Origin: Oryzias latipes | Taxonomy: Eukaryota; Chordata; Actinopteri; Beloniformes; Adrianichthyidae | Assembly (NCBI RefSeq): GCF_002234675.1 | Contig: NC_019876.2 | Coordinates: forward strand, 15,055,354-15,119,353 | Length of the DNA: 64,000 nucleotides | Reading direction: 5' to 3' | In this document: positions 12,301 through 23,299 of the stretch, one piece after another | Numbering within the stretch: the first letter of the stretch is position 1 | Layout of the letters: the number at the start of each line of letters is the position of its first letter | Translations under genes and position numbers: made by a program | Notes under the pieces: model-generated | Databases searched by the model: none | What the model saw: only the letters and a program-made list of their open reading frames with translations | What the model was told of the DNA's origin: nothing

Positions 12301-15300
12301 TCACCCAGATGGACGCAACACTGCACAGATCACCTGGTGTGTGACGTATATTTTTGTTTTTGCTCCAACATCACCTGTCAATCAAAACAAAAATATCACG
12401 AGAAAGGGGTGAGAGCAAGACACCAATCAGAGCGAACGCAGCTGGAAATTTAGTATTGAACTGACTAAAAGCTGCCCTACAGACTAAAAAACAATGCATT
12501 ATGGGACATGCGTCCTGATGGGTTTTTTGTAGTTCACTGATCAATTAAAATAATTTAAAATACCAACTGATTAAAAAAAGGCTACATCCATTACAAAACA
12601 TTAAAATAATTATAAAAGATGTAATATCACAGCTCATACTTAGGGGGAGAGGCATATTAAAACGAAATTGAATGTTAAGGACAACTCCTAATTCCTGGTC
12701 TCTTTCAGTCTCGCTGCAGCTTCGACTTCATGCGAGTTTGAGACCCCTGCTGTACACTCTGTCACTGGTACACTAGCTGCAGGTCGGAAGAACGAATCAA
12801 TAGTTCGCTTGCTCATAGCTCAGACGCACATATCAGGTTGTGATATTTGTCTCCGTTTCCTTCCCACGGATGTTTACGCGCGCTCGATTATCTCTAGGCC
12901 CCGCCCCTCCACATATTTTGGCCACTTGCAGTGACTTTCCCTATTCTTCTCACACGCAGTGGCCGCCTCAGGCATCACTCAATGAAACGCGAGTGTGTGC
13001 TCGCGTGTGGTCCAGTCTCATGAGTATTCGCGTGAGTGTGTGTGTCTGCCTGCGTGCGTGTGCGCTCGCGTCTCATTGATGATTTCATCTCTCATTTCAT
13101 CGATCATTGACGTGCTCCTTTCATGTTTAATGTATAAAAAATACGGAGGGTGGAGGAGGCAAATTTACTGGTAGCACATGTGCGACTGGGTGTAAAATTC
13201 AGTCGCACACTCTCAAATTTTGGTCGCAAAATGCGACCAAATGGACGCAGTCTGGAGCCCTGTGTATATATTAAAGCTTCTAAAACTAGGTTCAACTCAC
13301 CGTTGATTGTGTGTACACTTTTCCCACAATGAAGCCGTTTGTGTCAGTTGTACGTACTGTGAGCATTAACTCGGCTATGCCCACATTTTCTCCTCCGTGA
13401 TCTCCTCTCACCCTGACAATAACATGAAAATCATGTCTCAAACACATAATTACAAATGCATCGCCAATACGGTACACATCAGTTTAAAATGTAATGTTCT
13501 TATGTATGATGCCAATAAGTAGAATTTCTAGGTTAAAAAAATTGCAGGAGTGGGTTACATGTATCACTGAGGAAAAAAATGAGGTGAGAGAGACTGTTAA
13601 GGGGGGGTAAAATGTTATTCATGAGGGGAAAGTTTTAGAGTTGACTTTGTTTATGGAGAGGAGTCTAAAAAAAGTTATTTTATGTTTGTACAAATAACCA
13701 AGTACTTATACTGCCTGATATGTGAATAAAATATTTCTTTATGAATAACATGAATACCTCAGAGGAAAGCCATAAACGTTCACAGCGTCACTGAAGAAGG
13801 CCAAGTGGGTGTCTGCACAGTTGTTGTCTGCTATCTTCTCAGGTACAAGATCTATGGAATACAAGTACAAATACTTTCAACTGACAGATGTTTACGGCGG
13901 CAAAAATGCTAAATTCCCAATTGACAGGTAAAACAGTAAAACAATAGGATGATAAAATATGAAATAGAATAGAATAGAAGGGTATTTAATAATCCCTGAG
14001 GAATTTTTTTTTAAATGGCCATCTTAAAAAAACACATAAGTGTTTATGTGTTTTTACATGCATTACAAATAGAAATATCACAAAATAAAAAGATTGATAA
14101 AATAAGGTAAATAATTGGAAAATCAGTGGGTAAAATTAAAAGAAATTACTTGTAAGATGCCCTGCCAGAGAGTTGTATTGCCTGATGTCACGAGGAACAA
14201 AAGATTGTCACGCTGTCACATTCAGTAATTCCTAGAGAATAAATAAAAACATGACAAACATGGATTAGATAATTTAGCTGTCTGATCTTAAATTACATAA
14301 TTTTCAAATATATGAAAGGGGAATTTTTTAAAACACTCTTGCTATGATTACTTGAGCTTGTAGTAAAGAACACCTTTAAAAAAAATCAGAGACAAGACAC
14401 TGATCACAGGAAGCCTGTGTGTAATACTTACAGTAACTTCTACTCTAATCACTGTTGACAGCTGATTTCTCCCATCCACCCTTTCTGTGACTACTTATCG
14501 ACTACAAAACAGCCTAAAAACATAATGTTTGGGATTCTTGTCATTACGTCATTGGAAGTAAAGATACGGGGATTTTAGTGGCTTTAGAGGCTTCTTTCAT
14601 TCAACAGTGGATTCATGTCTGTTATATTTAAAAAATGCCGTTTTCATGAATGTCATATGAAATAACTTTGTTGCACAGTCCACCCCGTCTTAAAGTCTGG
14701 GTTGTGAAAATGCTGTGTCTAACTTTAACCCGGATCGCGTTTACATAAGGCAGCACACGGAACAACTAGCTAGTTAGCATAGCATAGCATCAGTGTTAAA
14801 CAAATCGCCGTCTCCAAATCAATACTTTTTATTATACTTTCTTTGCTGCTGTAAATCCGGCATGCTTTTCCCCTTAGTTCCTTATGAATCATGTTAAGAA
14901 CCTACAGATCATTGGCTATAGACGCTAGCTTGAACCGACACCGGCTTGAACTTCACTCACACTCACAGGCAGACACAACTTGCACAGGCTAAGCAAAACA
15001 AAGCTAAGCTAATTTGCGGTGGGGGTACTCTGCAAACGACTCGGCTGCAGTGTTCATAAAGCATTCACACATGTCACTTGGCAAAGGAGAACGCTTCAAC
15101 TTAGTATTCAATAACATTACAGGACGTACAACGAGGGAATGATCAAATAAGTGCATTACTTACGGGCTGAGACTGATCCCGTTCAGAAGACCTCTCCGCC
15201 ATGTTTGCCGCCCGCGTCCTTTCAACTGCTGTGCTGAACAGCTCTCTCCCTCGTCACTTTGAAAGTGAGGAGTGTAAGGGGCCATTCGATTGGTTAAAAG

Positions 15301-16958
15301 CGAACCCGCCTGCTTTGCCGATGAGTTTGATTGACAGATTCACTAGCCAATGGTGAGATTAGTCGACCCGCTCCGTCAGATGAGTCTCAATATTCACCGT
15401 AGAAAAATCTCTCACACACACGGGGAGATTCACAAACGAGAACGGGATTTTGAATGCACATTCTGCAATTTGAATGATCTGTGAGTTCACATCACATGTG
15501 TACCTAAAAATCATGTTTGTGAAGCACTTACTGTGCATTTCTGATACATTTATTGTGAATTTCTAAAATGTTTTTGTGAAAAACAGTGTGCACATTTGTG
15601 AGAAACACTTATTGTGCATTTGTAAAACATTTAGTGTGCATGTGTGAAACACAATCTGTGTGTTTGTGAAACACAGGGTGTGTATTTCCGAATTTTTTTT
15701 TCACGTTTGCATAAAATGACATTTGTGAATCGGAGCGTGTGCATTTGTAAAACCGGTTGTGTGCATTTCTGATTATTGAGACTGAATTAACTCCATAGAT
15801 TTTGTTCCACAGGATTCCTGGACTGCAATTTCACAATTCTTCCTTCTTACTGCGGCTTTGAGCCAAATTTGGATACAGACACGAAAATTCACCAGAAATT
15901 TGCACGTACATAAAATCTGCTGAAAATGAATTTTGGGGAGGAAAGAGGACCCCCCCCCCATGATGACATCACAGCAGGTGAGACCGACAAAAAGAATTTG
16001 GGGACCAGAAAAATCTTTTATGGTGCTCATAAAAAGTTTTTTTAAAGCCCACCAACGAAATGAAAACATACGTCAGAGTCATTTAGACAAAGTGTAAAAA
16101 GTTATTATGGGATGGCCACAGCATTTATGGCTTGGCGAGCATTTTGTGAGGAAATGTGGCGATTATCATGTTTTTGCGGAAAATGGGAAATGCTAATCTT
16201 CACACACATGTCATCAAGCTAAGTCTACTACCACAAAAGAAGTTTTTTTGACTTTTGACCTCAGGAAAAGGCTGCCATCTTAAATTTTCCAAAAGAAACA
16301 CTACCAGCTACAAATTTTAATCTGATTTTGATCTATCGGTAATAATGTAAATATGTTTAGTTTCTGGGTTTTTTTTAGCCCCTCCTCCTTACCTTTTATA
16401 CTGACACAGCACAGGAATGGCGGCCTCCTCCACGTCCACGGCTGATGAGGGGAGAGGCAGCAGCAGCAGGTTGCTGAAAAGTACAGCACTCTGTGTAAAC
16501 TAGAGCGTGGAGGACACAGAGCACTATCAGGTTACACCGCTAGGCGGCAGCATTCAGCAGCTGCGACACGACGAAAGCCCCCCGCTGACCATCATTGAAC
16601 TCCCGCACTCTGTCAGCGGAACGTGGATGACGTAGTCTCCGCTCGCGGACAGCCTGGCGGCGCAGTGGTCTCGCGCGCGGGACAGCCCGAGCCTGGGCCG
16701 CGCGGACTCCTCAAAGAACCCAATGTCATCAGGGGGGGCTTTTACCACCACCTCCACGCTGTCCGCCTCACACCTCACCACGTAGACCTCCGCGGAACTA
16801 GGCCGCCCCGACGCCGAAGCCGCTTCCAGGTCCGCGTAGGACCGGAACAAAGGTTCGGACTGATACGAGTAACCCCCGACTGACCCGGTTCTGTACAGGA
16901 CTTCAACCAGAACCGCAGAATAAACAAAAACAAGACGCGTTGTTTGCTGCATTTTCAA
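6329..16958 (-). CDS. zp3: Zona pellucida sperm-binding protein 3-like (egg-coat ZP-domain protein), 7 exons, complete
   Basis: Secreted structural protein of the egg envelope; ZP-N and ZP-C modules polymerise into the filaments of the chorion. Exons on the minus strand: 16958-16590, 16499-16393, 7328-7225, 7131-6957, 6862-6745, 6654-6584, 6512-6329; all phases join and give 375 aa. Residues 1-29 include a hydrophobic leader. ZP-N has the four expected cysteines (C63, C99, C118, C155) and the family's CGS turn; ZP-C follows with the motifs DWSSER, SCVATLTPD, RYPFIDH, FLPRVQD, IYITC and ACSFIDGRW. Residues 345-349 (KRAQR) form an RXXR furin-type site before a short tail with no transmembrane segment, as usual in fish ZP proteins. 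Two donors are weak (GTCAGC after exon 1, GTCCGT after exon 5) but are the only ones that keep ZP spacing and phase. Intron 2 (9.1 kb) contains the large transposon. Fish have several ZP3 paralogues (a-f); I cannot say which one this is. Confidence 0.9.
8148..8680. repeat. Fold-back inverted repeat in ZP3-like intron 2
   Basis: About 85 bases at 8148-8232 (GCCACAAAGTGTCTCAGACA to CAGAGAAAAACCTTGG) pair with 8579-8680 (CCAAGGTTTTTCTCTGTGGT to CACACTTTGTGGCTT). A loop of about 345 bases separates the arms. The right arm carries a few extra bases (GGAGC near 8650). Confidence 0.8.
9105..9330 (+). mobile_element. SINE family C copy
   Basis: GCGGCCATGGGGCAGCGGGA, the box-B-like GCAGGTTCCATTCCC and GTCTTTGGGCAAGACAGTGA are typical of a second fish tRNA-derived SINE; the tail is the AGCACTTTAGAAGTG type. 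Reverse copies are at 55245-55450 and 58893-59108. Confidence 0.55.
9455..9982 (+). repeat. Left terminal inverted repeat of the 6.3-kb transposon
   Basis: It pairs with 15271-15797 over its whole length with few mismatches. Its first half is made of degenerate short units of the type GTTTCACAAATGCACA repeated about ten times at 25-30 base spacing; the inner part is unique sequence ending near CGAATGGCCCCTTACACT. Confidence 0.9.
10064..10260 (+). pseudogene. Possible THAP-like zinc-finger remnant inside the transposon
   Basis: The ATG at 10064 opens MACRFIAFGC; after a frame change the sequence reads FSVDLEARQQWLNAV and then LCTGHEIYNECF. The order C-x(n)-C, F, W, then C-x2-H matches a THAP (C2CH) finger, a DNA-binding module in several transposase families. 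The frame is broken. The same sequence occurs in the second copy (37460-37640), also broken. It is on the strand opposite to the integrase-like exons, so it may be a second element gene. Moderate to low certainty. Confidence 0.4.
10860..15202 (-). pseudogene. Broken multi-exon transposase with integrase-like core (transposon-borne)
   Basis: Recognisable minus-strand exons: 15202-15164 (starts MAERSSERDQSQP, donor GTAAGT), 13851-13758 (ends NVYGFP), 13412-13301 (core motif GDHGGEN), 11757-11494 (IELLWCDVFMSVTGLYYNIL) and 11065 to about 10860 (C-terminal INPLWNSDRLGVDLHLY). The GDHGGEN motif and the later R/W-rich segment are what I know from integrase-type transposases of fish DNA transposons. 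A 2-base AC expansion near 13310 shifts the frame just before the next exon, and exons between 13851 and 15164 are not identified. The intron between 13301 and 11757 was split by the nested hAT-type element. Non-functional as it stands. Confidence 0.65.
11833..13262. mobile_element. Nested 1.4-kb hAT-type non-autonomous element
   Basis: It starts CAGGGCTCCAGACT and ends AGTCTGGAGCCCTG, a perfect 13-base terminal inverted repeat after one unpaired flank position. TGTAT abuts both ends (11828-11832 and 13263-13267). CAGGG-type ends are typical of hAT elements; the expected 8-bp duplication is not perfect here. No transposase is seen. The right part has a CpG-rich stretch (12880-13080). It interrupts an intron of the transposase pseudogene and so is younger than the host element. 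Confidence 0.72.
15271..15797 (-). repeat. Right terminal inverted repeat of the 6.3-kb transposon
   Basis: Reverse complement of 9455-9982 with few differences, for example a short stretch around 15465 and the length of an A run. It ends at CTCCATA directly before the GATTTT duplication. Confidence 0.9.
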
Positions 16959-17065
16959 TAGCTTTTTTTTTCCCTACTCGGTAACCTGGAGGCTGGAGGA
17001 TCACAGCTGAGGTTAATCAGCTCTGATTACAGACAAACATCACTCTGTAGCCTCTGAACAACCTT

Positions 17066-17076
17066 TAAAAATATAC
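17066..17076 (-). promoter_or_regulatory. Possible TATA-like element upstream of the ZP3-like gene
   Basis: On the minus strand an AT-rich TATATTTTTAAA stretch lies about 110 bases before the ATG at 16958. A CAGCTG E-box lies between them at 17003-17008. E-boxes bound by FIGLA are known to drive ZP genes in oocytes, but this one is close to the ATG and the match is a common hexamer. Tentative. Confidence 0.22.
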
Positions 17077-18469
17077 TTTTTTAGTAAACTAAGCAACAAT
17101 TAACACGGAAATATTTATTTAGGACAGAAAAAAGTCCACAAACCACCTGGAATATATTACGTTTGAGGTTTCCTTTGTTAAAGAACAAAAAAAGCTGCTT
17201 CACTGATGTGTAAAATTTCCCAGCATTCAGTCCATAATCTCTTCTACATCACCTTTAGACTATCTATATATAGTAAATAGATACATATAAGAAGAAAGAG
17301 ATTGATTAATTTAGCCTAAAATATTCAGCTTAAACAACACCTTTACTGTGTAGTCTATCAACAAAGTAAAGGAATTAATACAAGTCAAGACATCAGTATA
17401 ACAATCCATTTCTGTGAATTGTATCTTTTAAATATCTACTGTGGCATTTTTCTGCTGATGGAGGACATGTATAAAAAAAATAAAGTTAAAAATTGCAATT
17501 CTGAGTACCTCATAACTCAGAAACACATTGAACCTTAAACACATTTTTGGGACATAAACGGCTTGTCTGATCGTGGAATCTGTGAAGCTAATCTTTCAAA
17601 TAAGATTTAAATGAATCCATTTTGCAAACAACAGGAGTTGTTTTTAAATTTAGGATCAAATATTTTGCAGCAAGCGATGGAGTTTATCTCCTCAAAGAGC
17701 AAAGACGCCTATACTCCCCTTACATCAAATGTAGCGTCCTGCGCTTTTGCACGCATGTCCACAAAACTCAGCAGTGAAGCAGTTAAAGCTGCTCCCCGGT
17801 TTCTCGGGTTTCAGGGGCAGCAGCAGATCCTCCAGGAGTAAGCCCTGCAGGAGCAAAAGAGGAGAAACGACAGGAAGTGGTGAGGAGCAGAGGAACCGCG
17901 TGAAACGAAGGGGAGATGCAGCAAGGGAAAGAGGAGAACACACAGCAGGAGTAAGTGTTGGGAAAGTCTGTGTCCATGGGTGATGTGTTTGAAACTGTTG
18001 CTACGGTAACTGCTGCCTTCATTGTTATATCACTTTGCCGGCTGGCTCTATTGTCTGGACCTGAGGTAAAGTTACAGACTCCCAACTCTAGAAGCTGTTC
18101 CATAAACGTTCACAGTCGAACCCTGCAGAGTCACACAGAGACCTTCATGCTTGGCTCACAGGTTTCAGGGAAACCAATGAGTTGAGCCACAGCTGGAGAT
18201 GCAGCAAAGACTCCCGACAGATTCAGAGGACAGACGACAAGAGTGCCTCTGGGGGAGCTGACGCATGCTGAAGGAAGAAGGCCGGACTCTCAGAGGCTCC
18301 TTTTTAAAGTCCTGACATGAGTGACAGGTGGTCTGAATCTTGACTCGTCTCAACGTAACACTTCTTCATCAGGGTGCAGCTGAAAGGTAAGCATGAACAT
18401 TTGTGACTGTCACCCATACACGGATGAGAATGGGATCTCCCTTTGCACTCAGTGGGTGCTTTAAAGTCC

Positions 18470-18860
18470 CACTGCGATCACCTGTGGATCTATTTTCAAA
18501 GCGATCCCACTGGTCTTTTAGTTATGATGATACCGTTTTTAGTCAATTATTTTTTTTAAACTGTTGTGTTCTAGGACATCGTTTCTGCCGAGCGGCAGGA
18601 GTTCATTAGAAATTCACCTCTGAGTTGTGGGCGGCACTGTTTTCGCAGAGCAACCTCGCCCCCATACCCCTCCCCATTGCTGAGAGCTCTATGTTTACAG
18701 CCAGGATTTCATCTGCTCCTGAGTCATAACAATTTGAATAATGAAGCTTCGTTTTCTTTATATTTGTCCTCCATCATGAGAAAAAGACCACAAGAACACG
18801 TTAAAAACAGCAAAAACAACATAGAGTGGGTCTTTAGATGGTTCTGCAAAAACCAAGAAA
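18470..18860 (-). repeat. Repeat family D copy, reverse orientation
   Basis: AGTTCATTAGAAATTCACCT, ATTTGTCCTCCATCATGAGA and ACATAGAGTGGGTCTTTAGA are the reverse complement of the blocks at 52610-53090 and 5323-5705. Confidence 0.55.
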
Positions 18861-19773
18861 ATACATTTTGACTTAGATAAATATTTGAATGGTAGTTTTG
18901 TTCCTTTCCTGTTTGTTTTATGGTTAAAATGGCCCAAAAGGATATGCAGAGCTACATTCAGATTGTAAAACTGAAACTAAGGACTTAGAAAGACTTTATC
19001 CAGTGCTGCCTGTAGAAATGGGACTTTAAGTGATGATTAAACCAAGAAGAAGGAACGAAAGTGCGAACGAAAGCGATTTCTGGTTGCGGGTTACACAGCA
19101 GGACGTTGGCGTGCCTCTCTGCGAATACAACTATCTTCAAATTACTTAAAAGGTTGATTTTCCCCAAAAAAGAGAGCTGACCATGCCCTCTTTCCTAATG
19201 TAGCATAATTTTGCACATGTTTTTTACTTTTGATACTTGATGAAATTTTGCTATGAAAATTCCTGAAACAGTGTTGTGTCTACTTTACTGATATAGTATT
19301 ATGTTTTATTCATATAAATGGCTTTTATAAGTAACATAATCTGCATATATTTCAGATGACTGATCTGCATTTGCCATGTTGATTTCTAAAATAGTTATTT
19401 TTGACGTATTACTTAAGTAATTCATCTTTGTCATGTGCTTTATCGATATCTTATTATTTTTAATTCTAATAAAATTCTAATAATTTAATTCTAATAAAAA
19501 CTGGGAACCGGATATTGATAAATCATGTAATAAAATGGTTATAGTATAACGGGTGGGATTATATAAATTAGCTTCCTTCCACTCCCTTTCAAGCAATATT
19601 TATTAATGTCTAATTATCCTAAGTATGATTAGTTACTGTATGAATGTATAACTGATGTTTATATTGCTGTTGTGTATTATTTCTACTTAATTGCTTGAAA
19701 TAAACCATTTCAAATCAAAAAAAATTTCAAAAAAAAAAAAAAAAAAAAGTAGCATAAAGATTCCTCCCCAAAG

Positions 19774-20110
19774 GTTGCACGGTGGTGCAGTGGTTAGTAC
19801 TGTCACCTCGCAGTGAAAGGTTCCTGGTTCAAATCTTAGCTGGTCCTTTCTATGTTCTCGCCATGGATGTGTGGGTTTTCCCCCACAGTCCAAAAACATG
19901 CTTCACTGGTTAATTGGTGACTCTAAGTCAGAATCCAGACCTCGAGGGCCGGTGTTCTACATGTTTTCCGACCACCCTGCCATTGAAGCTCCTTATTGGC
20001 TAAACACACCTGATCCAGGTAATCAGCAGCAGATGAGGCAGGATTTCTGGTGACCCAGCAGGAGGCTGGCAATCCGTTCAGGGTATACCCTACCTTTGCC
20101 TAACAGTAGT
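19774..20110 (+). mobile_element. SINE family A copy, interrupted
   Basis: Head GTGGTGCAGTGGTTAGTACT, box-B-like GGTTCAAATCT and body TGTGGGTTTTCCCCCACAGT run to about 19915. An unrelated block follows, then a tail-like GGATAGGCTCAAGCAACCC near 20110. It follows an A-rich run at 19720-19748. Confidence 0.6.
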
Positions 20111-20369
20111 TGGGATAGGCTCAAGCAACCCAATGAGCCCATAATACTAAAAAACAAAGCAAAAATGAAAGAAAATAGCTTTAAAAAACAAACTGGAACA
20201 CTTAATTGATGTAGGTTCACAACAAAAGCAGCATCAAATGGTTTTGGAACATGAGCTGTCATTGGATCTGCTGCTGCTGCTTCAGGTGTTTAAAGGGAGT
20301 CGATCCTTGGTGCTGTCTGTCCTGGGGCCCAGACACTTTAGGAGTTGGTATTTGCTCATTTTGTGTAAA

Positions 20370-20575
20370 GGTGAGAGACTCAATAGTCTTAGAAAGACGG
20401 ACTCGTGTTCAGATCCTGTCTCATATGTTCTCGTGCATGTGTGGGTTTTCCAAAAACACGCTTCAGAGGTTGACTTTAATTTGTTCTTTAGATGTGAATC
20501 TGAGTGTTTGTCTCTGTGTGGCCCTGCAATGTAAACTATCCAGGGTGTGGACTTATAAGATGAATGGATGAAATT
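20370..20575 (+). mobile_element. Degenerate SINE family A copy
   Basis: Partial body and tail only: TATGTTCTCGTGCATGTGTG, CAAAAACACGCTTCAGAGGT and TAAGATGAATGGATGAA are recognisable, with internal deletions. Confidence 0.45.
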
Positions 20576-21874
20576 TAAATCACATCATTCAATTTCTTGA
20601 TGATCATAAACATATTTTTTTCCCACAGTTCTGTCTTGAATTCTTGTTTATCGAATGAAAGTGAGGAATCACGCAGACATGGGAGGTATATGCATCAGCA
20701 CCAGTGACGATTTCTTTAAGACTGCAAAATTAATGGTCAAATATTTACTATTGTATTAACATTTTATGCGTTAGAAAACGTTCATCTCAAAGACGAGTTC
20801 GTTCAGAATCAGTTACATATAGCAGGTCGGCTGACTCGATTTCCTTCTCATACATCTCACAGTGGATTTCGCTATTGAAGCCCAGCGTCCATTGACTTCA
20901 ATGGGGCTGCTTTGAACGTTTTTTTTCAGCGCTTCAAAAATAGACGGTCATTGGATAAACGCTGTGATTATGTCCCGCCCACGGACGCTCAGCGAATGGG
21001 GAGTGGGCTGGCCCGGACTCCGAGTTTCTGCGTGATGATTGGAGGGTCTGTGTCTTTTGACTGACAGCGATTCTGTACTATAAGGAATCACTGAAGCTAT
21101 TCTCAGTCCCATCGCGGATTTCTCAAGTTCAGTCGAAATAAAAACAGCTGCAACCTATTTCTTTGATATTTTTGTTTGGCGAAAGTGCTTGATTTTTTAC
21201 GTTTAAATAAATAGACAATTTTATGATGTAGGCCGAAAATGAGCTCCCCCTCTCTGACAGACCAGTGGCCGCCACTGATCAGCACCCATCGTTGGAGCAA
21301 CAGTGAACCCCAAACACTCACCTGGTCTCCGTCTGCACAGCGTTCTGCTCTCATATGACACTTCCAAACGTACACTCTGCAGTTCGTTTCACTGATGACT
21401 TAAACAACAGCTCGAACACACAAACAAACACACTGACCCTGCAGGAGACCAACAACCAGAAAGGAGACTGTCACCTTTTTCGAAAAACCAAAAAAACAAT
21501 GTTCATAAAAATCTGTCAGATTCTTCAATTTAACTTAAAAGAAAGACTATGGGTTTGTAGTTTCCACCAACTCCTTACCGCCTTTCCACATTCTACGCTT
21601 CTCTGGATTGGACCCCAAAATTCTTCATATTCTTTCCCTCTACTTCCTGTTACCTCACCAATACTCTTCCCTTCATGCCACATGTCACTAATTTGCAACG
21701 TATCATTTAATCCAGGAATCCACTTTTTTTGCATTACCTTAAATGGAATAAACAGAAACGTATATATATTTTTTTGTAATTTAAAATGTGGTGATGTTAA
21801 ATAATTCATTTGAGTTTGTTTTAGGGTCAGTATATAGATAAAGTAAGGTGCTTTATTAGGTATTTATTTTCTTT

Positions 21875-22045
21875 TGAAGAACTATTCTGGTGAAAATCGT
21901 CTTTGTGGTGTTTTTAATGAGTTCTTGTGGCATTTTTCTGATGATGGAGGACATATAGAATGAAAACTAGGCTAAGGTTGCATTTCTGAGTATTTTCTTT
22001 ATTCCAATTGTTGTGAATCAGGAGCAGACAAAAAAAGTTTGAAAA
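21875..22045 (+). repeat. Repeat family D copy (5' part)
   Basis: GTTCTTGTGGCATTTTTCTG and CAATTGTTGTGAATCAGGAG match 5366-5465. Confidence 0.5.
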
Positions 22046-22339
22046 CGATCGTATTTGTAACATTGAAAATACGCTTAGGCAAACTCCAGTCAATGTTTCA
22101 AACACACCTGAGGCGCCGCCTCTGGTGTTGAGAATCCTGTGGCTGCCATCCGACTTGCCATCCTCTTAGTTTTTTTTAATCTTTCCTTCTTAAGTGACAA
22201 AACAAACTAAAAATATGAAAAGGATTTAGTTCAGTGTAGAAGAAAATTCTAAAGCTTTCAGAAAATCTGGAAAACAAGAAGTTGGAGTTGATTTCTCATT
22301 ATATGGTATCAAATAAAACAGCCACCCTGCCGTGGGGAG

Positions 22340-23085
22340 GCCTCAGGAGAACATTTTAAGATTCCATGCCCCCGCCCAATTTTGAAAATTGTTGGCGTGG
22401 TCATGAATGTAGACGGCGGCAGTCAGGCAGGGATGACGCCATTACGAAATCGGGCGACAGCTGGGCGGGTACAGGGCAGAGGCAGCAGGAACGCCGGCCG
22501 GCAGCAGCTCTAATTGGACGATGTGTAAATGTCCCTACACACCGACATGCATAACAAGTGCCGCCAGTCGCCTGGTAGCCGGTAGTCACACTCTGCGCTG
22601 CAACCACAAGCTCACCCAACCACCTTTTCTTCCCCTTCTTTTGCGCATTGCTCTTCTATGAGCAGCAGGCACAACGTTCTGTCTTCTTCTTAGCATCAAC
22701 TGCAATTCATCAAGATGCAGTTGCTAAGATGCAGGTCTCAGAGGTTCCATCAATGCCATAATGAGTTTTGTCCAGCTTCATTGCTGTCTCCCCATTTATA
22801 TGCAGGACCCAGGATGGCCAGGATCGCCAGATTGATGTACAGTCATTGTGAGGCCCCCGCCAACGCTGAATTCTCGCACTGCTACCGTACGATTTCTAAC
22901 AACGGTCGGTGGCAGCACTGGGGCATGGGGGGCTGGCTGGAGTGTGGCAGCCTGAAATCGTCAGATCATCTGTCGATTCAGGGGACCCTTGAGTCCCTCC
23001 TGTCAGTCAATTATTGTGCTGCTGCCTTCATACCACCCACCGACCTCTCCTGAAAATCTCCATGGCCGCCGCGCGGCATTTTAAA
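22340..23085. other. GC-rich block upstream of calpain, origin unclear
   Basis: Markedly GC- and CpG-rich with sharp edges against AT-rich neighbours (GCCCCCGCCCAATTTTG on the left, CCGCCGCGCGGCATTTTAAA on the right). A minus-strand frame has WVSLWLQRR near 22620, faintly like the N terminus of Harbinger transposases. It could be an old insertion or the calpain promoter region. Not resolved. Confidence 0.3.
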
Positions 23086-23299
23086 ATTTGACTGCCACAT
23101 CCTAATTTTTAATACCACCACACAGCCATTTGCTGAAAAACTTGCCGTAGTCTTAGTAAGACTTCATCCTTAGAATGAAGGAACAAAAAAACTAAGGTTT
23201 GGCCTACAGTTTTTTAAGTTTAAACTGGTCAATCTTCCCATGAGTGTCTCTTTATCCCATATTTCCTTTTTTTCCACCTCTTAGGCCGATGCATCCAGA

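Larger units (their letters stand above)
9455..15797 (-). mobile_element. 6.3-kb DNA transposon with 528-bp inverted repeats (IS3EU-like) in ZP3-like intron 2
   Basis: The element begins TATGGAGTTAATTCAG and ends with its reverse complement. The outer 528 bases on the left (9455-9982) and 527 on the right (15271-15797) are near-identical inverted repeats. GATTTT occurs exactly on both outer borders (9449-9454 and 15798-15803), a 6-bp target-site duplication. The interior carries a broken multi-exon gene on the minus strand with an integrase-like core. A 6-bp duplication, TAY-type ends and an integrase-type transposase are the features I associate with eukaryotic IS3EU transposons; the superfamily name is an inference. 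The transposase is broken, so this copy is probably not autonomous. It lies in an intron and spares the exons. Confidence 0.82.
16970..23280. other. Spacer between the divergent ZP3-like and calpain genes
   Basis: The two genes are transcribed away from each other. It contains family D copies, SINE A copies and the GC-rich block 22340-23085. A purine-rich stretch at 17800-17955 ends in CAGGAGTAAGTG, which could be the donor of a non-coding first calpain exon; this is only a possibility. No coding sequence is recognised. Confidence 0.5.

Noticed and set aside
16623..16883. Antisense 86-codon frame opposite ZP3-like exon 1
   Set aside because: Shadow of a GC-rich coding exon.
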